A stretch of DNA of 64,000 bases from Trigonopsis variabilis (GCA_003707065.3 PPXM03000002.1:186001-250000); one strand, 5' to 3'; counted from the stretch's first letter, positions 24,637 to 35,599 are shown. The notes: generated by a model not told the origin, from the letters alone. Numbers and translations are program-made.

Positions 24637-26647
24637 GACAAGCAGAGGTTCAAGCAGGACAACCCAAAAAGTATGTCAACAGCTAAACGCAAGATACTTT
24701 TAATCGACAGTACGATATATAAAGAACGAAAGAAAAGGACAATGAATGGACAAGCCTAGACGGTTAGCTCAGCAACGATTGATGTGCCCATTGGGCTCCT
24801 CGCGAGCAGAACCCCAGAGGAGTCGAGGCAAGAAAAAGCCATCAATTGACGGCAACTTACAAAAGACTAAGTCAAAAGGAAAAAGGAACAATGGACCAAG
24901 AGCAAGTAATGCAACAATTAACGACTCAAGCGATCAACTAACAAGACGAAGGGAAAAAATCAAAAGGAAAAGCCAACACGCACAACGGAATCAAGGGACA
25001 AATACGATTGAAATTTCTTTTGAAACCAGACTAAGGAGATCAGATCAAACACTATCAGAGTTAGTCTTGCCCGAGATGGAACGAAAAAGTACCTTTTAGA
25101 ACATGCAGAAAATTCATTCAATAAATAGTCATTGACTAATCTAGTCGAGGTTTTCAGATGGAAAAAGGATCTCAACTCTTCGAGTCGCAAGAATGAAGAT
25201 GAGAGACTGTGGGAGTGAAAAGTCAAGGTGAGAAAGTTTGAGCCCTAAGTTAATCGGGGGGCTCACCTGAGAGGGGATAATGAATCAATAACTTAGAAAC
25301 GCGGTTCTTGTTACACTAGCGTTTTGCCGTCCCCTGACAACCCCGATCTAATTTAAGCTACATGATATAAAAATAGATTCTCGGGCCATTTCTAGTTTTC
25401 TTGACCTTGAGCTTGTTCTAGTCGTCTACAAGTCCCGAATGACTAAATTCCGGTCTCGAGGACAAAGTTTTAATTGATGTTTAATTGTGCTCCTTTTTAA
25501 CTTGACTTTTAGGGGGCCCAAGTTCAATCAATGTAACTCGTAACGGCCCTTTTGCCCTTCTTTGCCTTTCCGGTTTGCTCCTCGGTTAGGTAGCACCTTC
25601 CATAGCCTTTCCCAATAGGGCTTAATTAGTCACGTGAAACGCGCGCGTGAGTGTCTCCGGGGTCAATGACACCGCTTTTGTTGAGGATTTTCTCTTATAG
25701 TTGGGGATTTAAAATGGTGTGACTGATGTTTGAGCTGCTCAAAATGATTTGCAGTTGTGTGAAGTGTAAAAGCTGAGTTTGTTGACAAGTGTTGAATTCC
25801 ATTCCTGGTTAGCTCGACCGGTTGATATATCCAGATAATAAGTATTGGCTTGGATACCATAAATAGTCCCATGAACCGGCGACGAAGCTGCTAGTGACGC
25901 GGCCGTTAAACGGAAACCGCAAAGTTTTCACAGGGACAGAATCATACTACTAGTGATAAGGTAGAGATCCATTCGTAGGTACTCTTAAGATAAGGTCAAA
26001 ACAGATACAAAGAGATATACAAGAAGATTTGAAAAAATTCACTATTCGTCGGATCATCTACTCTGAAATGACATATGAGAATGCCACTCTTGCCAGTCGT
26101 CGGCTTTGCTTCCCATAAATCTGGCGCATGTCAACACCGAGCGAGAATCGTCAATTTTGCCATAAGCGTATGATCCCACATTTAATCGTTCCCTCGTAGA
26201 GCCGTCACGGGTCGGATTTGCAAAGATGACGGATGTTCTCGGGAAAATGCAGGATGACATTTATTTCCATACTTGGAGATACGGCGATGTTTCCCGGGCC
26301 TTACTTTCAAATTTATGTCATTTCCAAAGTCCCCAAATATAAATTCTGACGCCACTCATTGGAACTCGGCTATTAGAAATAGACCACTAATATTTCTTTG
26401 AGCCGGCTGCAAGGACAAGGTCTGCTCTTGAATCTCGACTGTTGAATCAACGTTATGCAATAGTCTCCTTTGCTAGAAATGAACAAATTCCCTTTTGGCT
26501 GTCAAATCCGAGTAGTCTCAAAAAGAGTCTCAATTGCTTTTTGTTCAGTTATCGACACATTAGCGAGCAAGTGAAGGGCGAACATCGCTACACTTGGACG
26601 TTACCATCAACGCTACATCACCACTGTCATCAGTTTCTTCGAGCCCA
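24637..26647. other. 2-kb intergenic region between APSES factor and Aquarius
   Basis: This is the longest non-coding stretch in the window. Its left 500 bp are purine-rich on the plus strand, that is pyrimidine-rich in the sense of the APSES gene, like the long leaders known for StuA-type genes. A 117-codon plus-strand frame at 24746-25099 is a Lys/Arg-rich product of this purine bias and not a convincing gene. A CACGTG site lies at 25631-25636. I see no RNA gene or mobile element. Confidence 0.55.
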
Positions 26648-29600
26648 ATGGTTCAAAGCTCGATAAAAAAGCTCAGTTTGGAATCAATAGCACATAAACA
26701 CTGGCTAGATGCGACTGATTTCAGCCCTGAGATTGTGAATGAACTGTTTAATCGTTCCAGTCGATCGAATTTCAATGACTTTCATTCTTTGGAGTTCCTC
26801 CAATACCTAGAAAGGTAAACACTTGTCGACTTCAATCTGACTCTTCTAGATATTTGTTACCAAATCTAACCGAAAATTCTAATGATACTCACGTCATCTC
26901 TATTGCTTTGTTATGCCTGGCCAAAGCTCACAACGACCTTCCTATATGGACTCACTTTTCTTCTGATCACTTTAGTTTGGTTCTCAATCGGCTCAAGCGG
27001 CTGTCACTATCAGATTCAATCGATTACAATGCCAAAGGTGTAATAATCAGATGGTTTTCCTTGCTCTTTCTCTCTCTCGATTCGCCTATGGTCAGACGAC
27101 ATTGCGGTCCACTTGTGTCTATTGCTATCTGGGCTAACTTGGGCTCTCTTCTAGCCCGAGAAAACATATTCAAACAAGACCCAACGTTAAAGAAAGTTTG
27201 GCGGTCGGCAATCCGAAAGTACGAGAACAGTGACCCGGAATCTAAAGAGGTACTGAAATTCGATCGCTCATGGATTTACAACCTTCTTATTGACCTCTCG
27301 ACTATGTTGCTTTCGGCAGAGACAGACCAGGATCGCCACAGTGCTCAATATACTGAATGGGTCCTGGAACTGCTGATTATCTTGGTCTCTCAGCTACCAC
27401 TGAGGCGTTTCACGAATACATTATTAAAAGACCTAGATATTCTCTCCCTGATTCGGCTGTCTTCAATCTACAACCATCCCTCCAATACGCTTTTGCGTGA
27501 TCTCGTGACATTGCTTGAATTTTACGTGTTCTTCCCCATAGATGATTTTTCAGGTGACAACCTCAGCCCACCTGAGGCATCCGATAGATCCTACCAAGCA
27601 GCTAATGAGTTCCAATTGATCATTTTTCAACATTTCATGGAGAAGCTTAGGCCGCTTGCTCTCTCCAGTCTTGGTGTCATTCAAGACCGCCACGCTCTTT
27701 TACAGGCGCTGCGAGCCCTAGATATTCACGAACTGAAGCATTTATGTAACCTGCTGGGATTGAGAGCTGACATGCCTTGTCCAGATACCGAACATCTAAC
27801 GGAAGAGTATCTTCAAAGCTTAATAGTTGATAAATACTCCAAACGGAAATCGCTGAATGACTTTTATGATGAACTAGATACGTTTCCAACCTTAGAGTCT
27901 CTCTTCAGTCCTCTTTTACAGCAGACCATCGATTATGATGGCAAACGTGCTCTCGCTCTTCCTCGGATCAATCTGCAGTTCTTATCAGTCGATGACTTCT
28001 TGGTGCGTTCGTTTCAGTTATACAGGCTCGAGGCTCTGTACACTATTCGCTCTGACTTATCAGAATTGATTCACAAGACTCGCCCTTTTATCTCCAACGA
28101 GAAGTTGCGGTTCCGTGAAGCTAGTGGGCGCATGTCTTTGATCGAGTCTTTAGCCCTTCTTGAGGTCGCGCCTCCAAATGTCGGTGAGACGCTTCCGAGT
28201 CATGTGAGAGTCGAAGTCAAAGTTGACTTGCGCCAAGCTTCGCCGACTACCCTGAATCAATGGGAATCTCTGCGCCCAAGAGACGTTGTTTTTTTGCTTG
28301 ATCTCCGTCCGGGTGATAAAGAATATCATGGCCCTGCTGAAGCCAAGAAACTGGGATTGAACAATATTGTAGCTGGAGAAGTTATCCAGGTTCTCGACGA
28401 AGCAGGACGTCCTCTCCATCAAGCGCGATTGCTTGCAGAAAAGAACGAAGAAGAAAAGTTAAAAATGGGACGTCGAAGGAGGTTTCACATTGACCTCGAT
28501 CCAAGGTCTTTTGATCCCTCGGTCAATCGAGATTCTTTATACTCTTCCTTGAATGCTATATTCCGGCGAAGACAGCGTGAAAATAATTTCAAGCCTATTC
28601 TTGATAATATCAAGTCCTTAGGGCAGACTGGTGCTTACTTGCCTTCTTGGTTTACTGATCTTTTCCTTGGCTTTGGCAATTTTTACGGCCAACGACAGTC
28701 AGCCAAGGTAGATGTGTTCGACACTTTCGTTGATAATGACCAAATTAAAGCGATCTTTCCGCAAGCCGTTTTCGAGTCCGATATCAGCGGTCCTCCTTAT
28801 GTGTTGGAAGAAAGTGACTCTGAAGTCAAAGTATCAACCTATAAGCTTCTTCACAAGAGTCCATATCCTCAGGAGTTGCCCAAATTCAATAGCATAAAAT
28901 TCACAGATGCTCAGATACGTGCTATACTCAGCGGGACTCGGCCTGGATTGACGGTAATCCATGGACCTCCAGGAACCGGCAAGAGCGACGTGTGTGCTCA
29001 GATCGTCAGTAACATATATCACGGTTCACCGGATGAAAGGACTTTAGTTATAGCGCATTCAAATTTTGCTCTAAACAAACTTTTCGAGAAGATCGCCGGT
29101 CTGGACATCTCTGCTCGCCATCTTGTTCGATTGGGAGCTGGCGAGGAGCTGTTAGAGACTGAAGCCTCATTTTCACATGCTGGTCGGATCGAGAGTCTCT
29201 TGTCTCTTCGCAATTCGCTTCTGGTCCAAGTCACGCGATTAGCTAAATCTCTAAACATAATTGGAGCTCACGGGGACTCCTGTGAGACCGCCTCTTACTT
29301 CAAATCGGTCTTCATTGACCCGTTAATATCTGCATTTACTTCACGGTCGCTCGAGAGCGCTCAGGATCTTCGTTCTTTATTTCCCTTCACTAGCTTCTTC
29401 TCCGACGCGCCTGATTTCTTTTCGAGTGACGATATCAATGTTCTGAAGGATCAAGCAGATGCCGGTATTGCCCATATTGAGGACATTTTCCATCAGTTAA
29501 GGGATATTAGGCCATTCGAAGTCATAAGTTCTGCTAAAGAGAAGGCGAACTGGCTATTGATCAAGGAGGCGAGAATCATTGCGATGACTTCTACCCATGC

Positions 29601-30624
29601 TGCCATTCGACGGGATGAACTGGTCCAAATGGGCTTTCACTACGATTCCGTGGTGATCGAGGAAGCTGCGCAACTCACTGAACTTGAAGTGGTTATTCCT
29701 TTGACCCTTCAGAACCGCGAAAACTGTGAAAAATACCTCAAACGAGCTGTTCTAATTGGTGATCACCTACAGAATGCGCCAATAATTCAGAATATAGCTC
29801 TCAAACAATTTGGTGGTCTTGACCAATCTACACTTGCCAGGTTCATTCGCTTGGGAAGCCCAACTCTTTTCCTCGATGCGCAAGGTCGGTCTCGCCCTAG
29901 TATTGTTGATATCTGGAGATGGCGCTACAACGATCTTAAGGATCTTCAGACAGCCGTGGCGCGTGAAGAGTTTGCCCTAGCCAATGCTGGATTCGCGCAC
30001 GAGGCGCAGTTCATCGACGTTGGCGACTATGAAGGCCAAGGAGAAAGCTGCCCAAGTCCTCATTTTTGGCAGAATCTTGGAGAAGCCGAATACGCTGTTG
30101 CTGTCTATCAGTATATGAGGCTTCTAGGCTACCCCAGAGAAAAGATCACCATCCTGACTTCTTATGCTGGTCAACGAGTGCTCGTGGATGAGGTGCTCAA
30201 GCACCGTTGTGCTGGGGTTAAATTCCTCGGAATGCCGGGAGCAGTATCGACTATTGATATGTACCAAGGCCAAGAAAACGACTATGTCATTGTTTCACTG
30301 GTTCGAACCTCTCGAGTGGGCTATCTTCGAGACATCCGTCGGATGACGGTCGCTCTTTCCCGAGCACGATTGGGATTATATGTCCTCGGCCGAAAGAAGC
30401 TCTTCACGTCTTGTCCTGAAATAAGGGGATTGTTCAATGGTCCCTGGATTGAAAAAGATCAGCTGGTTCTGACTCATGGAGAGATGTGCGGCAAAGTCAG
30501 TCGACCATTCGACCAGCCTGCATCGGAAACGTTCGAGATGGAAGGAGTGGAACATCTTGGACAGTATGTCTATGAGATGATTGAACAGCGCAAGTCCGTG
30601 AATAAAAAAGGCATGATCAGATAG
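26648..30624 (+). CDS. Intron-binding spliceosomal helicase Aquarius (Cwf11)
   Basis: Aquarius/Cwf11 is an SF1 RNA helicase that binds the intron upstream of the branch site and joins the catalytic spliceosome. It is absent from budding yeast. Exon 1 (26648-26814) starts MVQSSIKKLSLESIAHKHWL. Exon 2 (26850-30624) holds the ARM-like N-terminal half and then the helicase core: Walker A HGPPGTGKSDV, motif II VVIEEAAQLTELE (the DEAQ-like form of Aquarius), GDHLQNAP, QGRSRPSI, TIDMYQGQENDYVIVSLVRT and MTVALSRARLGLYVLG. The total is about 1,313 residues, somewhat shorter than the human protein (about 1,485). An in-frame non-ATG extension lies upstream, so a further 5' exon is possible. The intron ends CTGACTCTTCTAG. 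Confidence 0.95.
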
Positions 30625-30636
30625 ATGGGTGAAAAT

Positions 30637-30933
30637 GTATATACATCAAATAATACGAGTACGGTAGGGAAGGTAATGTAGCAAATCCATTGTCCATGTT
30701 ACTCAAGAGTCTATCCAAAAGTTGTCCTAGCAATCTATTATCCATGTTATTCTGTCAAAAAGTCTAAGCAATAGTCACTATTCAAGCGACCTTACTCCAT
30801 ACTGATGTCCTTATAAAAAACAAATGTTAGCATCTCTTACTCCTAGTACTATTGGACAGACAATTATAATGGATTTGCTACATTACCCTGCTACATCACC
30901 TTTCCTTCCGTACTAGTGCTATTAATGAATATA
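30637..30933. repeat. Imperfect long inverted repeat, MITE-like, between convergent genes
   Basis: The left arm (about 30637-30695) and right arm (about 30853-30933) are inverted copies. The cores share AGTACGG, then AGG, AAGGT and ATGTAGCAAATCCATT. The arm match extends outward to GTATAT. The right arm contains an internal duplication, so the 11-mer TAATGTAGCAA and its relatives occur three times. The ~160-bp centre holds two diverged direct copies of a TCCATGTTA(C/T)T-containing phrase. There is no coding frame. The form resembles a non-autonomous DNA transposon (MITE), but I could not define a target-site duplication. It fills almost the whole 329-bp space between the two stop codons. Confidence 0.6.
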
Positions 30934-30953
30934 CATGTTAACAAGAATTACAG

Positions 30954-32771
30954 TTAACCCCGTAACTGAGAAGAGAAGTGGGAATGCGAAAGCTGGCGCG
31001 CAAGCCTGGGAGCGCGACCCAGCGTGCGCACCAGACCGCGGTCATAGCATCGCATCAAGCGACGAAGATCATCAATAACAATGGGACAGATGATCTCGGC
31101 AAGGAATTCTGAGACTTCTTCCGCCAATTCCTTCATTACCTGTGAATGAGCCACCATGGCAGGATGGGGATTCTGCGAGATGGAATCGACCGCCAGCTGA
31201 TGGGCAAACTCTACCGCGGCCGCCGCCTCAAACAAGGAGACGATTGCAGTCTCGTAGTTACCATAAGGTTCATTGGCGTACCAGACATCAGACTCATCTT
31301 CAGATAGGGGATCGAAAGGCGAGGGGCTATTGATGGTCGTGTAGCTTAGTTGTTGGTTGAGAATATGCGTCAATGCGGGGCGAATAGTGTTAGCTGTATC
31401 AGAAGCAGTTTGCAGCCCGGTAATAATATTGGATTGAAGTATGTAGCTAGCCAGGTCAACTGGACATTTCGAAGCCTTGGTCTCCTTCGAGTGTGCCACG
31501 GGACACTGTGCTTCCGTAGTTTCACTATCAGAAGAAGCAGGTATACATTTGGCTGCAACCTCGGTGGCATGAGAGACAGGACATTTTCCTTCGGTTTCGG
31601 CGGCGTGAGCGACTGGGCATTTCCCTTCTGCGCTCTCGGCGTGAGAGACAGGGCACTTTTTAATTTCGCTATTCGGGTGTTCAACACCAGTTTCTCCTTC
31701 GGTTGGGGCAGAGTGAGCAACAGGGCATCTTGAATCGGCAGTCGAAGCATGAGCAACGGGACATTTGGGCTCATTGACCTGGGAAGCTGGAGAATCAGAA
31801 AGTCGTCGAGCTTCAGTGACTTCAATTTCTTCTTTAGGGGCAGTGAGGATATCAAAAAGTGTTATGAAATCCCGAGCCAGCAGTCTGAAAAGACTAGCCT
31901 TCTCGGAGACGGCAGACAGACAAGGTCTTTCGACGGCCCAGACGTCATGGGGATAGTATTCGGCCTGAGTAAGGTAGCCGCCTCTAGGACACTTGATGAT
32001 AGACATGATGTTATTCATTTGCCAAAAGTTGATGGCGACCCATTGACGAGGAGGAGCAGAGGGCATGCAGATTGATCCTGTCGACGAAGAGTTATCACGG
32101 AAAGAGTGAGAAGAGTAAGAACTATTAGGACTGACATACTCTAACACCTGTCCTTGAGAAGAAGGACACGGGGAAGGAGTACGGTCGCTCGAAGAAGGTG
32201 TAAAAGGTGAATCAGAAGACTTTGGGGTTCTCGGAGAATTGGGGGTCTTTGGAGACGGGAACGAGGTAGGAGAAGATGTTTGAGAAGGAATTGAAGAAAC
32301 CGCCAAGGTCGAAGAAGATAGCTGAGTAGGAACTGAAGAAGCCACTAAGGTCGGAGTAGAAACGATGGGTCGTTTAGTTGCTGCTCGAGGTGTCTTCTGC
32401 TCAGAAGACTGCTGAAATTGGGCATTGGCAGCGACTTCTTCTTTTCGGAAAAGCTCCAAAAAAGGACATTTCCGTTCTTCGTCCCATTCGTTAAACGGCT
32501 TGATGATTCGCTTCTTCTTCTTGGTAGGCAGGTTATGGTGAGAAATCACAGGATGAAGAGGAGGCTTCATCATTGACAGCCTTGAAAGGCGTTTGGAATC
32601 GGTCACAGTCAATTGTCCGGACTTGACATCCAAGTTGTCCAGAGCGCTAGTCAATTGATCGACGGCCATGATATCTATAGAAGCTTGAAGACGATGTTTC
32701 CGAAGTTGAGCAGAAACTGAAGAAGGACGGCGTACTATCAAAGTCTGATGGGACCCACAGCCCTCAGCCAT
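30954..32771 (-). CDS. Novel Cys-Pro/His repeat protein (CPV[A/S]H array)
   Basis: I do not recognise this 605-residue intronless protein. Residues about 336-438 form a tandem array with a 12-residue period. Cys at 337, 349, 373, 385, 397 and 423 each begin CPVAH or CPVSH, usually after Lys. Position 409 is a degenerate unit (KCIPAS) and 436 is CPVDL. Further Cys-Pro dipeptides occur at 102 (KCPFLELF), 202, 261 (KCPRGG) and 562. Residues 242-310 look like a folded segment (QWVAINFWQMNNIMSIIKC, then YYPHDVWAVERP), and residues 505-600 are helical. The rest is Ser/Thr/Pro-rich. Cys-Pro is the core of heme-regulatory motifs, so heme or metal binding is possible but unproven. A TATA box five bases before this ATG suggests that Met35 (32669) may be the real start. 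Confidence 0.8.
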   Translation of the reverse strand: MAEGCGSHQTLIVRRPSSVSAQLRKHRLQASIDIMAVDQLTSALDNLDVKSGQLTVTDSKRLSRLSMMKPPLHPVISHHNLPTKKKKRIIKPFNEWDEERKCPFLELFRKEEVAANAQFQQSSEQKTPRAATKRPIVSTPTLVASSVPTQLSSSTLAVSSIPSQTSSPTSFPSPKTPNSPRTPKSSDSPFTPSSSDRTPSPCPSSQGQVLEYVSPNSSYSSHSFRDNSSSTGSICMPSAPPRQWVAINFWQMNNIMSIIKCPRGGYLTQAEYYPHDVWAVERPCLSAVSEKASLFRLLARDFITLFDILTAPKEEIEVTEARRLSDSPASQVNEPKCPVAHASTADSRCPVAHSAPTEGETGVEHPNSEIKKCPVSHAESAEGKCPVAHAAETEGKCPVSHATEVAAKCIPASSDSETTEAQCPVAHSKETKASKCPVDLASYILQSNIITGLQTASDTANTIRPALTHILNQQLSYTTINSPSPFDPLSEDESDVWYANEPYGNYETAIVSLFEAAAAVEFAHQLAVDSISQNPHPAMVAHSQVMKELAEEVSEFLAEIICPIVIDDLRRLMRCYDRGLVRTLGRAPRLARQLSHSHFSSQLRG

Positions 32772-32776
32772 GGCTC

Positions 32777-32782
32777 TTTATA
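32777..32782 (-). promoter_or_regulatory. TATA box of the Cys-Pro/His repeat gene
   Basis: TATAAA reads on the minus strand only five bases before the most upstream ATG (32771). Initiation normally lies at least 25 nt downstream of a TATA box, so that ATG is probably untranscribed. The next in-frame Met codon, at 32669 (MAVDQLTSALD), then becomes the likely start. Confidence 0.5.
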
Positions 32783-34067
32783 ATAGGAAAACACAATTGT
32801 CAGGCGACTTTTCAAACCCGTTCGCAAGGGGGGATAAGGACCGGCAGCTTCGTGCGGCGCCCGCGAAACCAAAAAAATTTGGGGACTTGTTCCCCGGATT
32901 ACTATTCCCGAGATTTAACAAATACAAAAGGCTTTTATTTATCTTTTTTTATTTTTTAATTTTTTTTCCGATATCAGAAGTAGCGAGAGAAAACTTAATC
33001 CTTCTCTGTAAGTTTTTGAACGCGACCCCTGGCAAGTCAACACTTATGGCCCGACGCGATAGCGAAGAGTGCTATCACGTTCGGGGACCAGACAAGAGAA
33101 AGATTCTCTGACAAACATGCTTTGATAAATTTAGAAGACTCTTATCATTATTCGATGTCTTTATGAACCTGAAACACCCTATCTGCTCAAAGATATGAGA
33201 ATAGATAATATCAATCATGCTGCAAAAAGGGAATAAGTCCCATCTGGCGCGTCGCTCCAAAGCCATGGCTGCGATAAATCTCTCGACAAACATATCCTAG
33301 ACGTTTCAGAGAAGCTCGAGAAAAGCGTCCAGAAGGTCATGAAGCTTTTAGTTGTTTCTTTTATATTTTCAGCCCTCTTTTCTGTCTTCTAAATCTACCG
33401 ACTTTTCATTGATTTCTAAATACCCTGTGGTCATGGCTTGGTTGGGTTATCGTCTTGTTACCATTTTAGGGGCACCCTGTTACTGTATTCGGGACATGCA
33501 GCGTTGACTTGTGCCCACGGGTGGTAGGTGCATAAGGTAGCATACGGCGACAAATCACAGTTCTGTCTCATAAAGCCATTTCAGTAAGTAGCTACGCTTG
33601 TCTTTCGGAGACAAGCTAGAAAAGTCTTTTTGGGACAACCGAGATATTTCTTTTCGGGATACTTTTCTATCGGCTTTTCTCAGGGCTCTGCTCGTGGTTG
33701 TATAGATGAATCTACCTTGTTTCCTTATTGTATTCTCGGGATAAAACCCAGACGCACCGTAATGCTCACTAAACACAATGCTTTGCTATACATAAAGGCC
33801 CTTCTCACTTGATTTACTGATAGCAATTTCGGGGCTGCCATGCCAGCTCCTGAACAACCAAGTCTTTGGTAACGCTAAAACAGTCCCAAGTGAGACTTCG
33901 TCTCAAATGACAAACAAATTCGGGAAGTCTCAGAATTAGTCCCGAACAACGCGCCAGCCTTGCGGTTCGCACGTTTCTCTTTCTCTTTTCTAAAATGATT
34001 GCCTAATTTGCAAACACTAATCAGCCATAACTGGTACAGCGGTCTCGACTGCCAACCTTGATAACGT
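32783..34067. other. Intergenic region with T-rich tract and small hairpin
   Basis: A T-rich tract (about 32935-32970) lies upstream of the repeat-protein gene. A perfect 8-bp stem with a TTCGG loop occurs at 33596-33616 inside a minus-strand 73-codon frame (33555-33776). That frame is Lys/Ser/Arg-rich and has no recognisable family. I cannot support a gene here. Confidence 0.45.
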
Positions 34068-34535
34068 ATGCCAGGACTAACCGTAGACGGTAGTCCAAAG
34101 AACGGCCCGAGCCTCGATAAGAAACTGGCTGCAGATATTTTCAGATGGAATCTCGGTGACAGGTTCAGCGGTCAATCTATACCGGTCAGGACTATCAGTC
34201 TTTGTCTACTTTCTTCTCTCTATCTATGGATCAGCTCGAAACAAGCCCTTGTATCCCACCCTGAACGAAAACATGAATACAATATAACAGACATCTTTTT
34301 CCTTGTCTCGCTCTGGGCTCTCTCTGCAGTCCAAGTTGAGTTCTCTTTGCCGTCTATCTCGAGACAGGAGGATCAGCAGGCGTATCAATATCGACGGACA
34401 ACTTTGCCTCTGCCTCTACGAGAAGGGGCCTTTAACGAAGATGGCCGTTCATTCAAAGCAAGGATTTCAAAGATATTGTTGCTATCAGAGCAATTGTATC
34501 GGTCAGGATTGCCTGTGAACCAAGTTTGGATCTAG
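34068..34535 (+). CDS. Unrecognised 155-codon open frame upstream of the aldo-keto reductase gene
   Basis: The frame encodes a 155-residue product with one hydrophobic segment (NITDIFFLVSLWALSAVQVE) and otherwise mixed composition. I recognise no family, and introns could fragment it. It ends about 50 bp before the TATA box of the aldo-keto reductase gene. It may be a real small gene, a decayed gene or chance. Confidence 0.2.
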   Translation: MPGLTVDGSPKNGPSLDKKLAADIFRWNLGDRFSGQSIPVRTISLCLLSSLYLWISSKQALVSHPERKHEYNITDIFFLVSLWALSAVQVEFSLPSISRQEDQQAYQYRRTTLPLPLREGAFNEDGRSFKARISKILLLSEQLYRSGLPVNQVWI

Positions 34536-34585
34536 TCCGATTTTCCGGTCACGGTGGACATTATGTCATGGCTGCCAAAGACCTT

Positions 34586-34591
34586 TATAAA
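34586..34591 (+). promoter_or_regulatory. TATA box of the aldo-keto reductase gene
   Basis: TATAAA lies 26 bp before the ATG at 34617. This supports that short first exon over longer in-frame extensions upstream, and implies a very short 5' leader. Confidence 0.55.
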
Positions 34592-34616
34592 CTGACAAGT
34601 CCAAAGATCTCACCCA

Positions 34617-35599
34617 ATGGCGCCCTTGAAGTATGTCAGAAGCATGCAAAGCCGTCTAACAATAGCCAAAAAACATTCAAGCTCAACACCGGAGCTGAAA
34701 TTCCTGCTATTGGCCTCGGAACATGGCAGTCCGAGCCAGGACTTGTCTATCAGGCAGTTAAAGATGCCATTGCCGATGGCTACACGCACATCGACACGGC
34801 ATACCTGTACTTGAATGAAAAGGAAGTCGGCCAAGGCATTAAGGATAGCGGAATTCCTCGAGAGAAGCTGTTTTTGACGACCAAGCTATGGTCCACCTTT
34901 GCTGAGGATGTCGAAGGAGGACTCGAAGAATCGTTGAAGAATCTCCAAGTCGATTACGTGGATCTTTACCTCATCCATTGGCCCATCGCCCAACGCCCCG
35001 TACCGGAGGGAATTATCTTTCCCATTGGCGGAAAGCCTCCATACAACGTAATGAAGGACTGGAAGCTCTCTCAGACGTGGGTCGGGATGCAGAAAGTTCT
35101 CGAGTCAGGCAAAGCCAAGGCAATCGGGGTTTGCAACTGTTCGACAGAAGTTCTTGACGAGTTGTTGAGCGCACCTACCACCACTATCGTGCCTGCGGTC
35201 AACCAAGTCGAGCTTCATCCTTATCTTCCCCAAGATAAACTCCTGGCTTATTGCCAGAAGCATGGAATTCACGTCACTGCTTATTCTCCTCTTGGATCAA
35301 CTGGAGCTGCAATCACAAAGGATGAAACGGTCGAAAAGATCGCAAAGGCTTGCAGCATGACTCCTGCTCAAGTCCTCCTCACCTGGGCCGTCCAACGAGG
35401 CACGTCTGTGTTGGCCAAGTCAGTCCATGCGGCAAGAATTAAGGCTAATTTTGAGAGCCTCCAGGAGCCGCTACCGGAAGAGTACTTCAAGGAGCTTTCT
35501 CAATTGGGAGTCTCCAAAGGAATATATAAGCGTGTCGTCGACCCCAACTGGGGAGTAGATGTCTTTACTGACGATAAAGATTACGGTCGACGAGTCTAA
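34617..35599 (+). CDS. Aldo-keto reductase (GCY1/glycerol dehydrogenase-like)
   Basis: This is an NADPH-dependent aldo-keto reductase of 315 residues, the normal family length. Exon 1 (34617-34630) encodes MAPLN. A 35-nt intron with TCTAACAATAG follows. Exon 2 (34666-35599) continues QKTFKLNTGAEIPAIGLGTW. The catalytic tetrad is complete: Asp48 and Tyr53 in GYTHIDTAYLYLNEKEVG, Lys78 in LFLTTKLW and His109 in DLYLIHWP. NADP-binding elements VNQVELHPYLPQ, AYSPLGS and SVLAKSV follow. The substrate is unknown; relatives reduce glyceraldehyde, xylose and other carbonyls. A broken copy of its 3' end lies at 38992-39199. Confidence 0.94.

Noticed and set aside
24746-25099. 117-codon plus-strand frame rich in Lys, Arg and Ser
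   Set aside because: It is what purine-biased DNA gives when translated, lies in the probable leader of the APSES gene on the other strand, and shows no domain or splice pattern.
32770-33111. 113-codon plus-strand frame starting at the repeat-protein promoter
   Set aside because: It runs through the TATA box and T-rich promoter of the divergent gene and encodes a Phe/Ile/Leu run from the T tract.
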